From Desulfolutivibrio sulfodismutans DSM 3696 (GTDB lineage: Bacteria; Desulfobacterota; Desulfovibrionia; Desulfovibrionales; Desulfovibrionaceae), in assembly GCF_013376455.1 (NCBI RefSeq), contig NZ_CP045504.1:1715501-1779500 (forward strand): DNA of 64,000 nt. Direction: 5' to 3'. The notes under the pieces are model-generated. The model was given only the letters and a program-made list of their open reading frames with translations, was not told the origin of the DNA and ran no database searches. This document shows positions 8,314 to 17,991 of the stretch, in pieces (within the stretch, counting starts at the first letter, position 1; the number at the start of each line of letters is the position of its first letter). Made by a program: the position numbers and the translations under genes.

Positions 8314-10047
8314 TCAGACCAGAGCGTGGTTCTTGAGATCCTTGCGAATGTACGCCACCAACTCCCGGGCCACGCCAGCCGCCTTCCAGTTCACCACCCG
8401 CTTGATGAACCAGCGGGTGAACCCCTGGTCCATCCCGGCCACGTAGGTCGCGGCCAGGGCCTTGATCCGTCTTTGGATGGGCGCTTCCAGGGCGGCGATG
8501 TCCGCATCCGTCATCGTGATGGTTTCCCTGGGGATCAAGGGCTCCTCCGGAATGGCTGCCCCGCACAGGGGGATGATGGGCAATACCGGCGCCTTCTTGC
8601 TGTCTTTGTAAGGCGAATCGGCCAGGCGCGGATAGCCGCCGAACAGGAGGTTGTTTCGCACAGCCGCGATGTTTTGCGGCGTGTCCAGGGGCAGCACAAA
8701 GTGGTCCTTCAGGAATTTCTGGCAGTTGCGGCGGCCGAGTTGGAAGTCGAAGTTGCGGAACTTCCGAGACAGAAAGCCGCCGAATCCGCCCAGGCTGGCG
8801 GCGGCCATGGCCGGCCAGTTCCCCCCGGCATCCCCTGCGCTCGGGGTCAGGATGAACCGGCTGTAGATGTCCTCTTCCAGGGCCAGGGCCACCTCCTCCG
8901 GCTTGAACCGGGCCTGGGCCTTGAGGGCGGAGAACATCCACTTGGCCGCCTGCACGACGTCGGCGTCGCGGTAGGTGTCGGCCGTGGCCTTCCAGTCCCA
9001 TGCGGGTTCGGGGAAGGGGTCCACCATGAGCACCGCCCGGCGGGCCAGTTCCAGGGGGCGGGGATTGGAGCAATCCGATCCGGCCAGCGCCTTGCGGGCC
9101 AGTTCGAAAGGTTCGTTGTTCATGAGCCCGCCGTCCACGGCCATGAAATCCCACTCGGCTTCGGGTTCCACGCTGCCCCCCTCCCAGTCGGGGGTTATGG
9201 GGACGACGTCGAACTTCACCTTTTTTTTGCCTGGTTCCGGGCATTCTACTTCGCGGGGGATGTCCCAGGTGCGTTTGCCGTAGGGGGCCATCGGCAGAGT
9301 CATGACCTTTGGCGCCAACCCCACGGGGAAGGCCCCGGTGGCCAGGGCCGCCGTGCGAAAGACGTCCCAGTTGCGACCGCTCCTCGTGGCGGCGTTGAGG
9401 AAGATGCCGTCGCCCAGGGATTGGTCCGGGGGCGTGCGGCCCAGCACGAAGCGGACATGGTCCTGGTGTTGCACCTGCTCGTGCCCCGTCGTGTCCCATC
9501 CCCGGAACTGCACCGAATAGGGCACGCCACGCAGGTTGGCGATGGTCAGAAAGATCTCCAGGTGCTCGTCCACATACGCCCTCGCGACTCCGGAGGTCTG
9601 CCGGTGGTAGGGCCCGAAGGCGTACTCGGCGATGCCGTCGAGGACCGTGGAGTCCAGAAGCGACACGACCTGTTTCCCCGGCCCAAGATCCAGGACGCCC
9701 AGAAAATGGCTGATGTCGATGCGGTTCACCCAACATTGGTAGAGCGTGTTGTTGGTCGGCGCGGGCTGGCCGGCCGCCAATCCGGCCACCGGCAAAAATC
9801 CTTCGTGCAGCGACGCGGCCAGGACGGCGGCGGTCATGCCCCCGGCCGAGGCCCCGGACAGCACCCGGATCCTGGTCGTGTGCCTCGGGATCGTGTCGTC
9901 ATTGGGATGTGTCGTTTTGGCCTTCTCCCATTCGTCGAGGGCCTGAATCAAAAAATCGACGACTCCGGCCGCATATGCACCTCCAGATATTGCCCCGGCC
10001 ATAGCCAAGCCGATCTCGAAAACCCCGTCCGTGTCTGCTCCGTTCAT
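8314..10047 (-). CDS. Patatin-like phospholipase
   Basis: 577 residues, start ATG at 10047 after a G-rich ribosome site. The patatin catalytic dyad is visible: glycine-rich oxyanion region MAGAISGGAYAAG (17-29), nucleophile S67 in GASAGG, and the Asp of VDGG near residue 303. The large C-terminal extension (about 330-577) is the kind found in bacterial patatin-like proteins with a DUF3376-like region. There is no signal peptide, so it is probably cytosolic or delivered by another route. It stands alone, divergent from the ABC permease gene, with a palindrome in its upstream region. Acyl hydrolase activity is expected; the substrate is unknown. Confidence 0.85.
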   Translation of the reverse strand: MNGADTDGVFEIGLAMAGAISGGAYAAGVVDFLIQALDEWEKAKTTHPNDDTIPRHTTRIRVLSGASAGGMTAAVLAASLHEGFLPVAGLAAGQPAPTNNTLYQCWVNRIDISHFLGVLDLGPGKQVVSLLDSTVLDGIAEYAFGPYHRQTSGVARAYVDEHLEIFLTIANLRGVPYSVQFRGWDTTGHEQVQHQDHVRFVLGRTPPDQSLGDGIFLNAATRSGRNWDVFRTAALATGAFPVGLAPKVMTLPMAPYGKRTWDIPREVECPEPGKKKVKFDVVPITPDWEGGSVEPEAEWDFMAVDGGLMNNEPFELARKALAGSDCSNPRPLELARRAVLMVDPFPEPAWDWKATADTYRDADVVQAAKWMFSALKAQARFKPEEVALALEEDIYSRFILTPSAGDAGGNWPAMAAASLGGFGGFLSRKFRNFDFQLGRRNCQKFLKDHFVLPLDTPQNIAAVRNNLLFGGYPRLADSPYKDSKKAPVLPIIPLCGAAIPEEPLIPRETITMTDADIAALEAPIQRRIKALAATYVAGMDQGFTRWFIKRVVNWKAAGVARELVAYIRKDLKNHALV

Positions 10048-10126
10048 GGCTTTCCCCCGTCTTTGCTGTTTTCCTGAGCCGCATCGCCGACGCCTCCCGC
10101 GTTTCCAGAAGTGGCGACATACATCC

Positions 10127-10157
10127 CTTTATCTATTAGTATCAGATAAAGTATAAT
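10127..10157. promoter_or_regulatory. Inverted repeat with overlapping TATAAT in divergent promoter region
   Basis: CTTTATCT at 10127-10134 and AGATAAAG at 10144-10151 form a perfect 8-bp inverted repeat with a 9-base spacer. A consensus TATAAT follows at 10152-10157 on the plus strand. It lies 80 bp before the patatin start and 178 bp before the permease start, in an AT-rich patch, and could be an operator controlling one or both genes. Confidence 0.45.
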
Positions 10158-10334
10158 TTGCAAGGCGAAATGACCCGGCCTTTGCTATCCATGTCTTTTG
10201 TGAACGCTCAGGAGGGACGGGACACGAGACATGGCCCGTCCGGCCAACCCCGCTTGCCGATTCCCGCGATTCGCGGTAAGGCCGCCCCGACGCCGGTACG
10301 CATCACACCCCGCCGGCGCGGCGGATCGACCGAT

Positions 10335-11234
10335 ATGACCTATTACGCCCTCATAGGAGCCGTGGAGCAGGGATTCGTCTATGGACTGATGGTCCTTGGC
10401 GTGTACCTGACCTTCCGGGTTCTGGATTTTCCCGACCTGACCGTGGACGGCAGCCTGCCGCTCGGGGCCGCCGTATCCGCCGTGGCCGTGTCCGCCGGGG
10501 TCGATCCCTATCTGACGCTCGTTTTGGCCTTCGCCGCCGGTTTCGCGGCCGGGGCCATCACCGGCATATTGAACACCAAGCTCGGCATCCTGCACCTTCT
10601 CTCCAGCATCCTGACCATGATCGCCCTGTATTCGGTCATCATCCGGATCATGGGCCGCCCCAACCTGACGCTTCTGGGCAAGCCCACGGTGCTCGACGCG
10701 GTCACGGGCCTTGGCCTGCCCGCCCACGCCGCCGGGCCGCTTTTGTACGGCGCGCTGGCCGTGGCCGTCGGCGCGGCGCTGACCTGGTACCTGGCCACCC
10801 GCTTCGGCCAGGCCACCCTGGCCACGGGCGACAATCCGCGCATGATCACGGCCCTTGGGGTCAACACCCACACCACCATCATCGCCGGCGTGGGGCTGGC
10901 CAACGCCCTGACCGCCGTCTCCGGGGCGCTGGTGGCCCAGAACCAGGGCGCGGCGGACGTGAACATGGGGGTGGGAACCATCGTGGCCGGGCTGGCCTCG
11001 GTGATCATCGGCGAGACCCTGGTGGGCGGCGGCAAGGGCGGCGTGGGCCGGGCCATCGTGGCCGCCCTGGCCGGGTCCGTGGCCTACCGGCTGGCCATCG
11101 CCCTGGCTCTGGACCTGCGCATCGGCCAGCTCTCCGTGACCCCGAGCGACTTAAACCTCATCACCGCCCTGGTGGTGGTCCTGGCCCTGACCGCGCCCAA
11201 GATGCGCGCCAAAATCACGGGGCGGCGATGCTGA
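10335..11234 (+). CDS. ABC transporter permease (TrpX/YthP-like, COG4120 type)
   Basis: 299 residues, ATG at 10335. A polytopic membrane protein with about eight hydrophobic segments; GLMVLGVYLTFRVLDFPDLTVDGSL near the start is the family signature of permeases that pair with PF04392-type substrate-binding lipoproteins. The downstream ATPase overlaps by seven bases. The matching periplasmic binding protein, usually the first gene of such operons, is absent here; the upstream neighbour is the divergent patatin gene. The substrate is probably an amino acid or small organic ligand (inference from the family). Confidence 0.85.
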   Translation: MTYYALIGAVEQGFVYGLMVLGVYLTFRVLDFPDLTVDGSLPLGAAVSAVAVSAGVDPYLTLVLAFAAGFAAGAITGILNTKLGILHLLSSILTMIALYSVIIRIMGRPNLTLLGKPTVLDAVTGLGLPAHAAGPLLYGALAVAVGAALTWYLATRFGQATLATGDNPRMITALGVNTHTTIIAGVGLANALTAVSGALVAQNQGAADVNMGVGTIVAGLASVIIGETLVGGGKGGVGRAIVAALAGSVAYRLAIALALDLRIGQLSVTPSDLNLITALVVVLALTAPKMRAKITGRRC

Positions 11235-12040
11235 CGCTTACCGGCATCACCAAGACCTTCAACCCGGGCGGGGCGGACCCGGTCACGGCCCTGGCCGGGG
11301 TATCCCTGACCATCGAAAAGGGCGACTTCATCACGCTCATCGGGTCCAACGGCGCGGGCAAATCCACCCTCCTCAACTGTCTGGCCGGGGTCTTTTTTCC
11401 CGACGCCGGGAGCATCATCCTGGACGGCAGGGACATCACCGCCCTGCCCGAATACGCCCGGGCCGCCTTTCTCGGCCGGGTCTTCCAGGATCCCCTGCAG
11501 GGCACCTGCGCCTCGCTCTCCATCAAGCAGAATCTGGCCCTGGCCGCCCTTCGCGGCAAATCCCGGGGGCTTTCCCGGGGGGTCGATCCCCGGGACCGGG
11601 ACCGCTTCCGGCTGGCGCTTGGCAGCCTGTCGCTCGGCCTGGAAGACCGCCTGGACGCCAGGGTCCGGCTGTTGTCCGGCGGCCAGCGCCAGGCCCTGAC
11701 CATGCTCATGGCCACCCTGGCCGAGCCCCGGGTGCTGCTTCTCGACGAACACACGGCCGCGCTCGACCCCAAGACCGCAGCCCACATCCTGGACCTGACC
11801 GAACGCATCGTGGCCAAAAAGCGGCTGACCACGCTGATGGTCACCCACAACATGCACCAGGCCATCCGCCTGGGCAACCGGCTGATCATGATGCATCGGG
11901 GCAGGGTCATCCTGGATGTGCACGGCGAGGAAAAACGGAACCTGAGCGTCGAAAATCTGCTGCAGCGCTTCCATTCCCTTCGCGACGGGGACGGCGAGGC
12001 GGAGGTTGACGCGATGTCCGACAAGATGCTTCTGGCCTGA
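11228..12040 (+). CDS. ABC transporter ATP-binding protein
   Basis: 270 residues, start ATG at 11228 inside the end of the permease gene. Walker [10 protein letters not shown] (about 38-46), signature LSGGQRQA (about 155), Walker [13 protein letters not shown] (about 175) and the switch His in MVTHNMHQA are all intact. It energises the preceding permease. The two genes form a complete membrane/ATPase core but no binding protein is encoded within the window. Confidence 0.92.
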   Translation: MLTLTGITKTFNPGGADPVTALAGVSLTIEKGDFITLIGSNGAGKSTLLNCLAGVFFPDAGSIILDGRDITALPEYARAAFLGRVFQDPLQGTCASLSIKQNLALAALRGKSRGLSRGVDPRDRDRFRLALGSLSLGLEDRLDARVRLLSGGQRQALTMLMATLAEPRVLLLDEHTAALDPKTAAHILDLTERIVAKKRLTTLMVTHNMHQAIRLGNRLIMMHRGRVILDVHGEEKRNLSVENLLQRFHSLRDGDGEAEVDAMSDKMLLA

Positions 12041-12102
12041 CGCGCCGTTTCCGGCGTCCGGCCATCGCCAACGAACCATATAAGCCCAAGGAGTCATGCA
12101 GC

Positions 12103-12519
12103 ATGGAACGCACCCTCTCGATCATCAAACCCGACGCCGTGTCCCGCAACCTGGCCGGAGCCATCCTGAACATGATCCAGGACAGCGGCCTGACGGTGGT
12201 GGCCATGAAGATGATCCACATGTCCAAGGCCCAGGCCGAGGGCTTCTACCACGTCCACAAGGCCCGGCCCTTTTTCGCGGACCTGACGGCTTTTATGTGC
12301 TCCGGGCCGGTGGTGGTCTCCATCCTGGAAGGCGACAACGCCATCGCCCGCTACCGCACGCTCATGGGCGCCACCAACCCGGCCAACGCCGAGGAAGGCA
12401 CCATCCGCAAACGCTACGCCCTGGATATCGAGAAAAATTCCGTGCACGGCTCCGACGCGCCGGAGACCGCCGCCTTCGAGACCGCCTATTTCTTCTCCAA
12501 CCTGGAGATCGTGGGCTGA
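12103..12519 (+). CDS. ndk: Nucleoside diphosphate kinase
   Basis: 138 residues, full family length. Transfers the gamma-phosphate of ATP to NDPs through a phospho-histidine. The active-site H115 lies in [23 protein letters not shown] at the N-terminus is the other family signature. An AAGGAG ribosome site lies 8 bases before the ATG. The stop overlaps the proC start (TGATG), so translation of the two is coupled. Confidence 0.97.
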   Translation: MERTLSIIKPDAVSRNLAGAILNMIQDSGLTVVAMKMIHMSKAQAEGFYHVHKARPFFADLTAFMCSGPVVVSILEGDNAIARYRTLMGATNPANAEEGTIRKRYALDIEKNSVHGSDAPETAAFETAYFFSNLEIVG

Positions 12520-13319
12520 TGGCCCCCGTCGTCGGCTTCATCGGCACGGGCAACATGGGCGCGGCCATCATCCGGGGGCTTTCCCCCCTGGGAAAGGCGG
12601 ATCTGCTCGGCTTCGACCTCAACGCCGCAAAGCTTGCCGAACTGGCGGCGGAGACGGGCATGGCCGTGGCCAAAAGCCCTCTGGACGTGGCCACGGGCGC
12701 GGACTACGTGGTTCTGTGCGTCAAGCCCCAGCACATGCGCGAGGTGCTGGACTCCCTGCGTCCGGCCCTGGCCAAGGGAAAATGCCTGGTGTCCATCGCC
12801 GCAGGCATCACCATGGAGAAGCTCGCGGCCTGGTCCGGCGGACGCTGCCCGGTGGTGCGCATCATGCCCAACACCCCGGCCCTGGTCGGGGCCGGTTCCT
12901 ATGCCGTGTGCCTGGACGATCCGAAGCTGGCCCAGGCCCAAAAAGACCTCGTGCTCGAACTGTTCTCGGCCATCGGCAAGACCTTTCCCCTGCCCGAAAA
13001 GGACTTCGACGCCTTCACCGCCCTGTCGGGGAGCGGCCCGGCCTACGTGATGTATTTCATGGAGGCGCTGATCGAGTCCGGGGTGTATGTGGGCCTTTCC
13101 CGGGGACTGTCCACGGACGTGGTCCTGGAGCTTCTGCGGGGATCGGTGAAGATGGCTTTGGAAAGCGGCCAGCATGTGAGCCTGCTGCGGGAGATGGTCA
13201 CCTCCCCGGCCGGGACCACCATCGAGGCCCTGCTGCACCTGGACCGCTCCGCCGTGCGCGCGGCCGTCATCGAGGCCGTGGCCATGGCCCGGGACCGCAG
13301 CATCGAGCTTGGGCGGTAG
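12519..13319 (+). CDS. proC: Pyrroline-5-carboxylate reductase
   Basis: 266 residues, ATG at 12519 overlapping the ndk stop by one base. The last step of proline synthesis: reduces P5C with NAD(P)H. The Rossmann dinucleotide loop is GFIGTGNMGAAI (6-17); VVRIMPNTPALVGAG, the LSGSGPAY stretch and the C-terminal MVTSPAGTTIEALL block are the ProC signature. Longer in-frame extensions upstream would overlap ndk and lack family similarity, so I rejected them. A bidirectional terminator follows. Confidence 0.96.
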   Translation: MAPVVGFIGTGNMGAAIIRGLSPLGKADLLGFDLNAAKLAELAAETGMAVAKSPLDVATGADYVVLCVKPQHMREVLDSLRPALAKGKCLVSIAAGITMEKLAAWSGGRCPVVRIMPNTPALVGAGSYAVCLDDPKLAQAQKDLVLELFSAIGKTFPLPEKDFDAFTALSGSGPAYVMYFMEALIESGVYVGLSRGLSTDVVLELLRGSVKMALESGQHVSLLREMVTSPAGTTIEALLHLDRSAVRAAVIEAVAMARDRSIELGR

Positions 13320-13353
13320 CCGCCGCATCGCTTTTCACGTCCCTGAAAAAGAA

Positions 13354-13387
13354 AAATCCCCCGCCGGCCCTCACCAGCGGGGGATTT
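13354..13387. terminator. Bidirectional terminator between proC and the cold-shock gene
   Basis: 11-bp perfect stem (AAATCCCCCGC at 13354-13364, GCGGGGGATTT at 13377-13387) flanked by A-rich and T-rich ends. It serves converging transcripts from both sides. Confidence 0.8.
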
Positions 13388-13412
13388 CCCTTAACGGAGA
13401 CTTGGTTCGGGA

Positions 13413-13619
13413 CTAGTTGCCCCGGACCACGTTGGAAGCTTTGGGGCCGCGTTCGCCCTCCACGATCTCGAACGCGACGACCTCGCCCTCCCGCAGCGTC
13501 CGGAACCCCTCGCCCTGGATCGCCGAGTAGTGGACGAACACGTCATCCTCACCCTCGCGCATGATGAAACCGTAGCCCTTCTTGTCGCTGAACCATTTCA
13601 CATTGCCCTCGAAACTCAT
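13413..13619 (-). CDS. Cold-shock domain protein (CspA family)
   Basis: 68 residues. A single OB-fold cold-shock domain with RNP1 KKGYGFI (13-19) and RNP2 VFVHYSAI (27-34), preceded by the GNVKWFS start. An excellent AAGGAGGG ribosome site lies 8 bases before the ATG at 13619; a much longer in-frame extension upstream has no family support. A possible promoter on the minus strand has TTGACC at 13684-13679. Predicted to bind single-stranded RNA or DNA as a chaperone. Confidence 0.96.
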   Translation of the reverse strand: MSFEGNVKWFSDKKGYGFIMREGEDDVFVHYSAIQGEGFRTLREGEVVAFEIVEGERGPKASNVVRGN

Positions 13620-13786
13620 GAGTAAGGCCCTCCTTAAAAAATAGACATGATATCCCCATATCCCGTCCACGCGGATATGGTCAACGATTTTCTCTTTTAC
13701 GATAGCCTTTCTGGTTTGCGAATGATCCGAACGGGATACGCAAGGGTTGACCCTTGCCGGGGGGAGGGAAACCCGGCCCAAAACAT

Positions 13787-14707
13787 CTATATCAAAATTA
13801 ACACAAGCATCCCGGCCACGGTAAGTCCCGTCCCGGCCCGGGACACCACGCGCACTAAAAGACGCAGATGCGGCCCGTCCCACCGTCCGTCCGGACCAAG
13901 ACGCGGCTTGTCCACGGTCTGGCCGAAATAGACCGCCGGGCCACCCATTGCCGCGCCGCACACCCAGGCTGCGGCGGCCATGGGCCAACCGGCGTTGGGA
14001 CTGGACATGGTCCCGGCGTCGCGGCGGATGCGGCCCCAGACGCCGACCGGCCGACGATGCATCATCCACCCGACGGCCACCAGGGCCAGGGCCGACACCC
14101 GGGCCGGGACAAAGGCCAACACATCGTCGGCCCGGGCGCAAAACCACCCCAGTTCCCGATAGTGCGGCGTGCGGTAGCCCCACATAGAGTCCATGGTGCT
14201 GACGGCCTTGTAGGCCCACAGAAGGGCCGGGCCGCCCAGAACCAAAAAGAACAGGGGGGCCACGAATCCGTCGTTGAAATTTTCGCTCACGGTCTCGGCC
14301 AGGGCCCGGCGCATGGCGCAGGAGTCCATGCGGGCCGTGTCCCGGCTGACCAGCCCGGCCAGGGCCCGGCGCGCCCCGGGCAGATCGCCCGCCTCAAGCA
14401 GGTGCAAAACGGCCCGGCCCTCGCGCAAAAGGCTTCCCAAGGCCAGCCCGGCAAAGGCGAAATACACGGCGAAAAGCCCGCCCACCCCGGGCAGGGAGAT
14501 GAGAAGATGCACCACCAGGGCGCAGGCGACAGCCAGGACCAGGGTCACGGCCGCCCCGTACAGGCGACGCGGGAAGGGCGAAACCGGGGCGGCGCGTTCC
14601 AGGCGCGCCAGTGCGGCCCCGATCAGCCGCACGGGATGCGGCCAGCCGGGCGGATCGCCGAGAATGCGGTCCAGAATCGCGGCGACGACGAAAAGCGCCG
14701 GGGTCAT
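13787..14707 (-). CDS. cbiB: Adenosylcobinamide-phosphate synthase CbiB
   Basis: 306 residues. An integral membrane enzyme of cobalamin synthesis that attaches aminopropanol (or its phosphate) to adenosylcobyric acid. [20 protein letters not shown] near the N-terminus and [14 protein letters not shown] in the middle are diagnostic. I prefer the ATG at 14707, which has GAGGGAG 5 bases upstream; a GTG at 14713 would overlap that ribosome site. No other cobalamin gene and no recognisable cobalamin riboswitch lies nearby. Confidence 0.93.
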   Translation of the reverse strand: MTPALFVVAAILDRILGDPPGWPHPVRLIGAALARLERAAPVSPFPRRLYGAAVTLVLAVACALVVHLLISLPGVGGLFAVYFAFAGLALGSLLREGRAVLHLLEAGDLPGARRALAGLVSRDTARMDSCAMRRALAETVSENFNDGFVAPLFFLVLGGPALLWAYKAVSTMDSMWGYRTPHYRELGWFCARADDVLAFVPARVSALALVAVGWMMHRRPVGVWGRIRRDAGTMSSPNAGWPMAAAAWVCGAAMGGPAVYFGQTVDKPRLGPDGRWDGPHLRLLVRVVSRAGTGLTVAGMLVLILI

Positions 14708-14886
14708 ATCCACTCCCTCATGACCAGGACAGGCTTGGGATGGCAGGCGATGCGACGAAAAACATGCCGGGGCGGCCCCAACTTCACAACCAGGCCCAAG
14801 GCGGAAACCGGGCGGCCCGCGGCGCCATCGCCGGGGCCCGGGCCGAACCAGGGGGCCGTCTCCATAATCGAGGCAGGGCTTTTGGC

Positions 14887-15759
14887 CTATTCGCCTTCGA
14901 TCGGCAGCCCGTAGACGTATTCCCGCAAGGCCTGGACCCAGGGCCGGGGGGAATAGCCGACGACCTGGGCGAACTTCCCGATGTCCAGCACGGAATAGGC
15001 CGGGCGTTTGGCCTTTTGGGGATAGTCGGCCGAGGTGATGGGCAGCACCTCACAGTTGATCCCGGCCGTGGACACCGCCTCGGAGGCCAGTTCGCACCAA
15101 CTGGCCCGGCCGGAGTTGACCAGATGGAAAAGGCCCGTTCCCCCGGCGTCGAGCAGGGCCGTGGTGTTGGCCGCCAGATCCAGGGTGGAGGTGGGGGAGC
15201 CGATCTGGTCGTGGACCACCTTGAGCACGTCGCGGGTCTTGGCCAGTCCCAGGATTTTTTCCACGAAGTTGGTCTTGCCGGGCCCGAAGAGCCAGGCCGT
15301 GCGCAGGATGAGATATCGTTCCAGGCCCGTTTCCAAAATGGCCCGCTCCCCGGCCAGCTTGGTCTTGCCGTAGACGCTTTGCGGGGACACGGGATCGGTT
15401 TCCAGATAGGGCGAGGTCTTTTTGCCGTCAAAGACGAAATCCGTTGAATAGTGCACAAGCCCCGCGCCCGTCTCCAGACAGACCCGGGCCAGATTTCCCG
15501 GCAGCACGCGGTTGAGCCGCGCCGCCTCGTCGGGTTCGTCCTCGGCCTTGTCCACGGCGGTATAGGCCACGGTGTTGACGATCCAGTCGGCCGCAAAATC
15601 GGCCACGGCGGCGCGCACGGCCTCGCGGTCGAAGGGGTCGAGGGTGGCCCGGGTGGTGGGCAGCACCGCATGCCCGGCATGGCGCAGGGCCTGGGTCAGG
15701 GGAACCCCCAAAAGGCCGGTGACGCCGCCGAGCACGATGATTTTTTTTGGTCCGCTCAT
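14887..15759 (-). CDS. rfbD: dTDP-4-dehydrorhamnose reductase
   Basis: 290 residues. Final step of dTDP-L-rhamnose synthesis. An extended short-chain dehydrogenase with GGVTGLLG nucleotide loop (11-18) and catalytic YGKTKLAGE (YxxxK, about residue 131); RTAWLFGPGKTNFV is a family signature. The start codon overlaps the rfbB stop (ATGA), giving an rfbB-rfbD pair. rfbA and rfbC are not in the window, so the rest of the pathway is encoded elsewhere. Confidence 0.93.
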   Translation of the reverse strand: MSGPKKIIVLGGVTGLLGVPLTQALRHAGHAVLPTTRATLDPFDREAVRAAVADFAADWIVNTVAYTAVDKAEDEPDEAARLNRVLPGNLARVCLETGAGLVHYSTDFVFDGKKTSPYLETDPVSPQSVYGKTKLAGERAILETGLERYLILRTAWLFGPGKTNFVEKILGLAKTRDVLKVVHDQIGSPTSTLDLAANTTALLDAGGTGLFHLVNSGRASWCELASEAVSTAGINCEVLPITSADYPQKAKRPAYSVLDIGKFAQVVGYSPRPWVQALREYVYGLPIEGE

Positions 15760-16778
15760 ATGCGCTCCCCGTACCAGGCGGTCATGAACCGGGTATAGGC
15801 GCCGCTTTTGACGTCCTCCATCCAGGCCGCGTTGGCCTCGTACCAGGCCAGGGTTTCAGCCATGCCGCGCGTGAAATCATAGGCCGGGGCAAAGCCGAGT
15901 TCGCTCCCGGCCAGGGTGAAGTCCATGGCGTAGCGGCGGTCGTGGCCGGGACGGTCGGTGACGTACCTTATGAGGCTTTCGGGCTTGCCCAGGGCGGACA
16001 GAATGGTCCTTACCACCTCGAGGTTGGGCTTTTCCGCGTTTCCTCCGAAGTTGTAGACCCCGCCGGGACGGCCCTTGAGCAGGGCCAGTTCCACCCCCCG
16101 GCAGTGGTCCAGGACGTAGATCCAATCTCGCACGTTTTGGCCGTCGCCGTAGACCGGCAGGGGCTCGTCGTTTTTGGCCCGGGAGATCATCAGCGGGATG
16201 AGCTTTTCCGGGAACTGGTAGGGACCGTAGTTGTTGGAGCAACGGGTGATGACCGTGTCGTAGCCGTAGGTTTCGTGGCAGGCCCGGACCAGCATGTCCG
16301 CGGCGGCCTTGGAGGCGGAATAGGGGCTGTTGGGGGCCAGGGGCGTTTGCTCGCTGAATTTTCCGTCCGGGCCGAGCGTGCCGTAGACCTCGTCGGTGGA
16401 GACATGCACGAAGCGCGGCACGCCCACGGCCCGGGCCGTCTCCAAAAGGATCTGGGTTCCCACGATGTTGGTCTGGATAAACGGCGAGGCGTCGTGGATG
16501 GAGCGGTCCACATGGGTCTCGGCCGCGAAGTTGACCACGGCGTCGATCTTGTGGGTGGTCAGCAGATGGGCGGCCAGTTCGGCGTTGCCGATGTCCCCCC
16601 GGACGAAGACATATCTCGTGCCGCCGTAGGCCTTTTCCACCCCGGCCATGTTGGCCGGGTTCCCGGCGTAGGTCAGCTTGTCCAGGTTGACGATGACCAT
16701 GTCCGGGTGGGTGGCCAGCATGTGGATGATGAAATTGGAGCCGATAAAGCCGCATCCGCCGGTGACCAATACGCGCAT
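15756..16778 (-). CDS. rfbB: dTDP-glucose 4,6-dehydratase
   Basis: 340 residues. Converts dTDP-glucose to dTDP-4-keto-6-deoxyglucose with tightly bound NAD. Rossmann loop GGCGFIGSNF (7-16), VHVSTDEVYGTLG with the catalytic TDE triad, and YSASKAAAD (YxxxK) are present. Full length for RmlB. First gene of a two-gene dTDP-rhamnose operon feeding surface polysaccharide synthesis. Confidence 0.96.
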   Translation of the reverse strand: MRVLVTGGCGFIGSNFIIHMLATHPDMVIVNLDKLTYAGNPANMAGVEKAYGGTRYVFVRGDIGNAELAAHLLTTHKIDAVVNFAAETHVDRSIHDASPFIQTNIVGTQILLETARAVGVPRFVHVSTDEVYGTLGPDGKFSEQTPLAPNSPYSASKAAADMLVRACHETYGYDTVITRCSNNYGPYQFPEKLIPLMISRAKNDEPLPVYGDGQNVRDWIYVLDHCRGVELALLKGRPGGVYNFGGNAEKPNLEVVRTILSALGKPESLIRYVTDRPGHDRRYAMDFTLAGSELGFAPAYDFTRGMAETLAWYEANAAWMEDVKSGAYTRFMTAWYGERI

Positions 16779-16893
16779 ATCTCCGCCTTTTTTTTACGTT
16801 TTCTTGTCGTTTGGGTGGTCTTTGCGCCACGCTCGCTCACGGGGCGTCACAAAATCCTTGCCTCGGCCGGGATTTTCTTCTATCTTTCCAAGT

Positions 16894-16969
<76 letters not shown>

Positions 16970-16983
16970 CCGAATGCAACACG

Positions 16984-17013
16984 AAGCCTCGCATCTGCGG
17001 GGCTTTCGTTTTT
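16984..17013 (+). terminator. Terminator of tRNA-Val
   Basis: 10-bp stem AAGCCTCGCA (16984-16993) with TGCGGGGCTT (16996-17005), TC loop region, then a T run (17009-17013). Confidence 0.75.
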
Positions 17014-17040
17014 GTGGCGGCCGCATCCTCTCCAGGAGCA

Positions 17041-17379
17041 TTATTGGCCTTCCTTTCCATGCGCCTTAAGCTCCTGAATCTTTCTGTAATAGTCCACGAT
17101 CTTGGCCTTGTTGACTTCAATCTCGTCGTTATAGTGCTTTTTTATGATACGCAGCTCGGTCCGCCGACGCACCGAAACCGGATCGTTTTCCACGGTGCGA
17201 CGCATCTCGACCTCGTATTCCCGAAGCGTCTTTTCGTCTTCGGCAATCCGTACCTTGCACGTTTCGATGAACTGGTGGTAGCGGAGAATGCTCTCCTGCG
17301 CCGTGTAGCAACGGGCCGAGGAGGGCGCCACCAGGAAGAAAACCGCCAGCGCGGCGGAGACAAAAAGGAATGTTCGCAT
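17041..17379 (-). CDS. Small exported coiled-coil protein
   Basis: 112 residues from the ATG at 17379, chosen because it opens a signal peptide (MRTFLFVSAALAVFFLVAPS, cleavage near SSA-RC). The mature part is highly charged and helical with heptad-like runs of Glu, Lys and Arg (ETCKVRIAEDEKTLREYEVE and onward to the C-terminus). Two cysteines, one just after the predicted cleavage site, could be oxidised in the periplasm. I do not recognise a family. It is monocistronic and convergent with the tRNA-Val unit. Confidence 0.65.
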   Translation of the reverse strand: MRTFLFVSAALAVFFLVAPSSARCYTAQESILRYHQFIETCKVRIAEDEKTLREYEVEMRRTVENDPVSVRRRTELRIIKKHYNDEIEVNKAKIVDYYRKIQELKAHGKEGQ

Positions 17380-17607
17380 TTTCCCGTCAGAAAAAGCCCT
17401 GTTCTCCGGGCGTACGGAGCGCCGCGTCCGTGCTTGTTTTTTTACCTGTGCCCATGCCCGGGACGTCGCGCAGGGGGCGGTTGACGCCCCCCTGCCCCGT
17501 CGGGTTCCGCATCGCGCTATAGCGCACAACGCCAGCCTTGACAAATCGGGCTGCACGGGCTTTTTTGCCATCTTTGCCAAACATTTTCCGCTCTGGAGGG
17601 GCCTGGT

Positions 17608-17991
17608 ATGAAAGCATTTATGGATCGCGACGCCTTTGGCCGCTTCGTGGGCGTCGAGGCGGTTTTCATCGAACCCGGCCGGGCCCGCATGCGCCTTGAT
17701 CCGGAGGACCGGCACAGAAACGGCCTGGGCATGGTCCATGGCGGGGCGCTTTTCACCCTGGCCGACATGGCCCTGGCCGCTGCGGCCAATTCCGGAGACC
17801 ACTCGGCCGTGGCCATCAATGCGGGCATGACCTTCGTCAAACCCGGCCGGAAGGGACCGCTTTTCGCCGAGGCCCGGGAGTTGTCGGCGGGCCGGACCAT
17901 CGCCGCCTATGCCGTGGACGTGACCGACGAGGACGGCATGCTCCTGGCCACGTTTACGGCCACGGTCTACCGCAAGGGAAAACAGGCGTGA
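17608..17991 (+). CDS. PaaI-family hotdog thioesterase
   Basis: 127 residues. A hotdog fold with VHGGALFTLADMALAAAAN (43-62), the HGG active-site region of PaaI-type acyl-CoA thioesterases, and the closing beta strand ATFTATVYRKG. A GGAGGGGCC ribosome site precedes the ATG at 17608. Overlaps the trmL start by four bases (GTGA). The acyl-CoA substrate is not predictable. Confidence 0.9.
   Translation: MKAFMDRDAFGRFVGVEAVFIEPGRARMRLDPEDRHRNGLGMVHGGALFTLADMALAAAANSGDHSAVAINAGMTFVKPGRKGPLFAEARELSAGRTIAAYAVDVTDEDGMLLATFTATVYRKGKQA

Noticed and set aside
14714-14886. Cobalamin riboswitch before cbiB
   Set aside because: The conserved B12-box and helix pattern are not recognisable in this 173-bp stretch.
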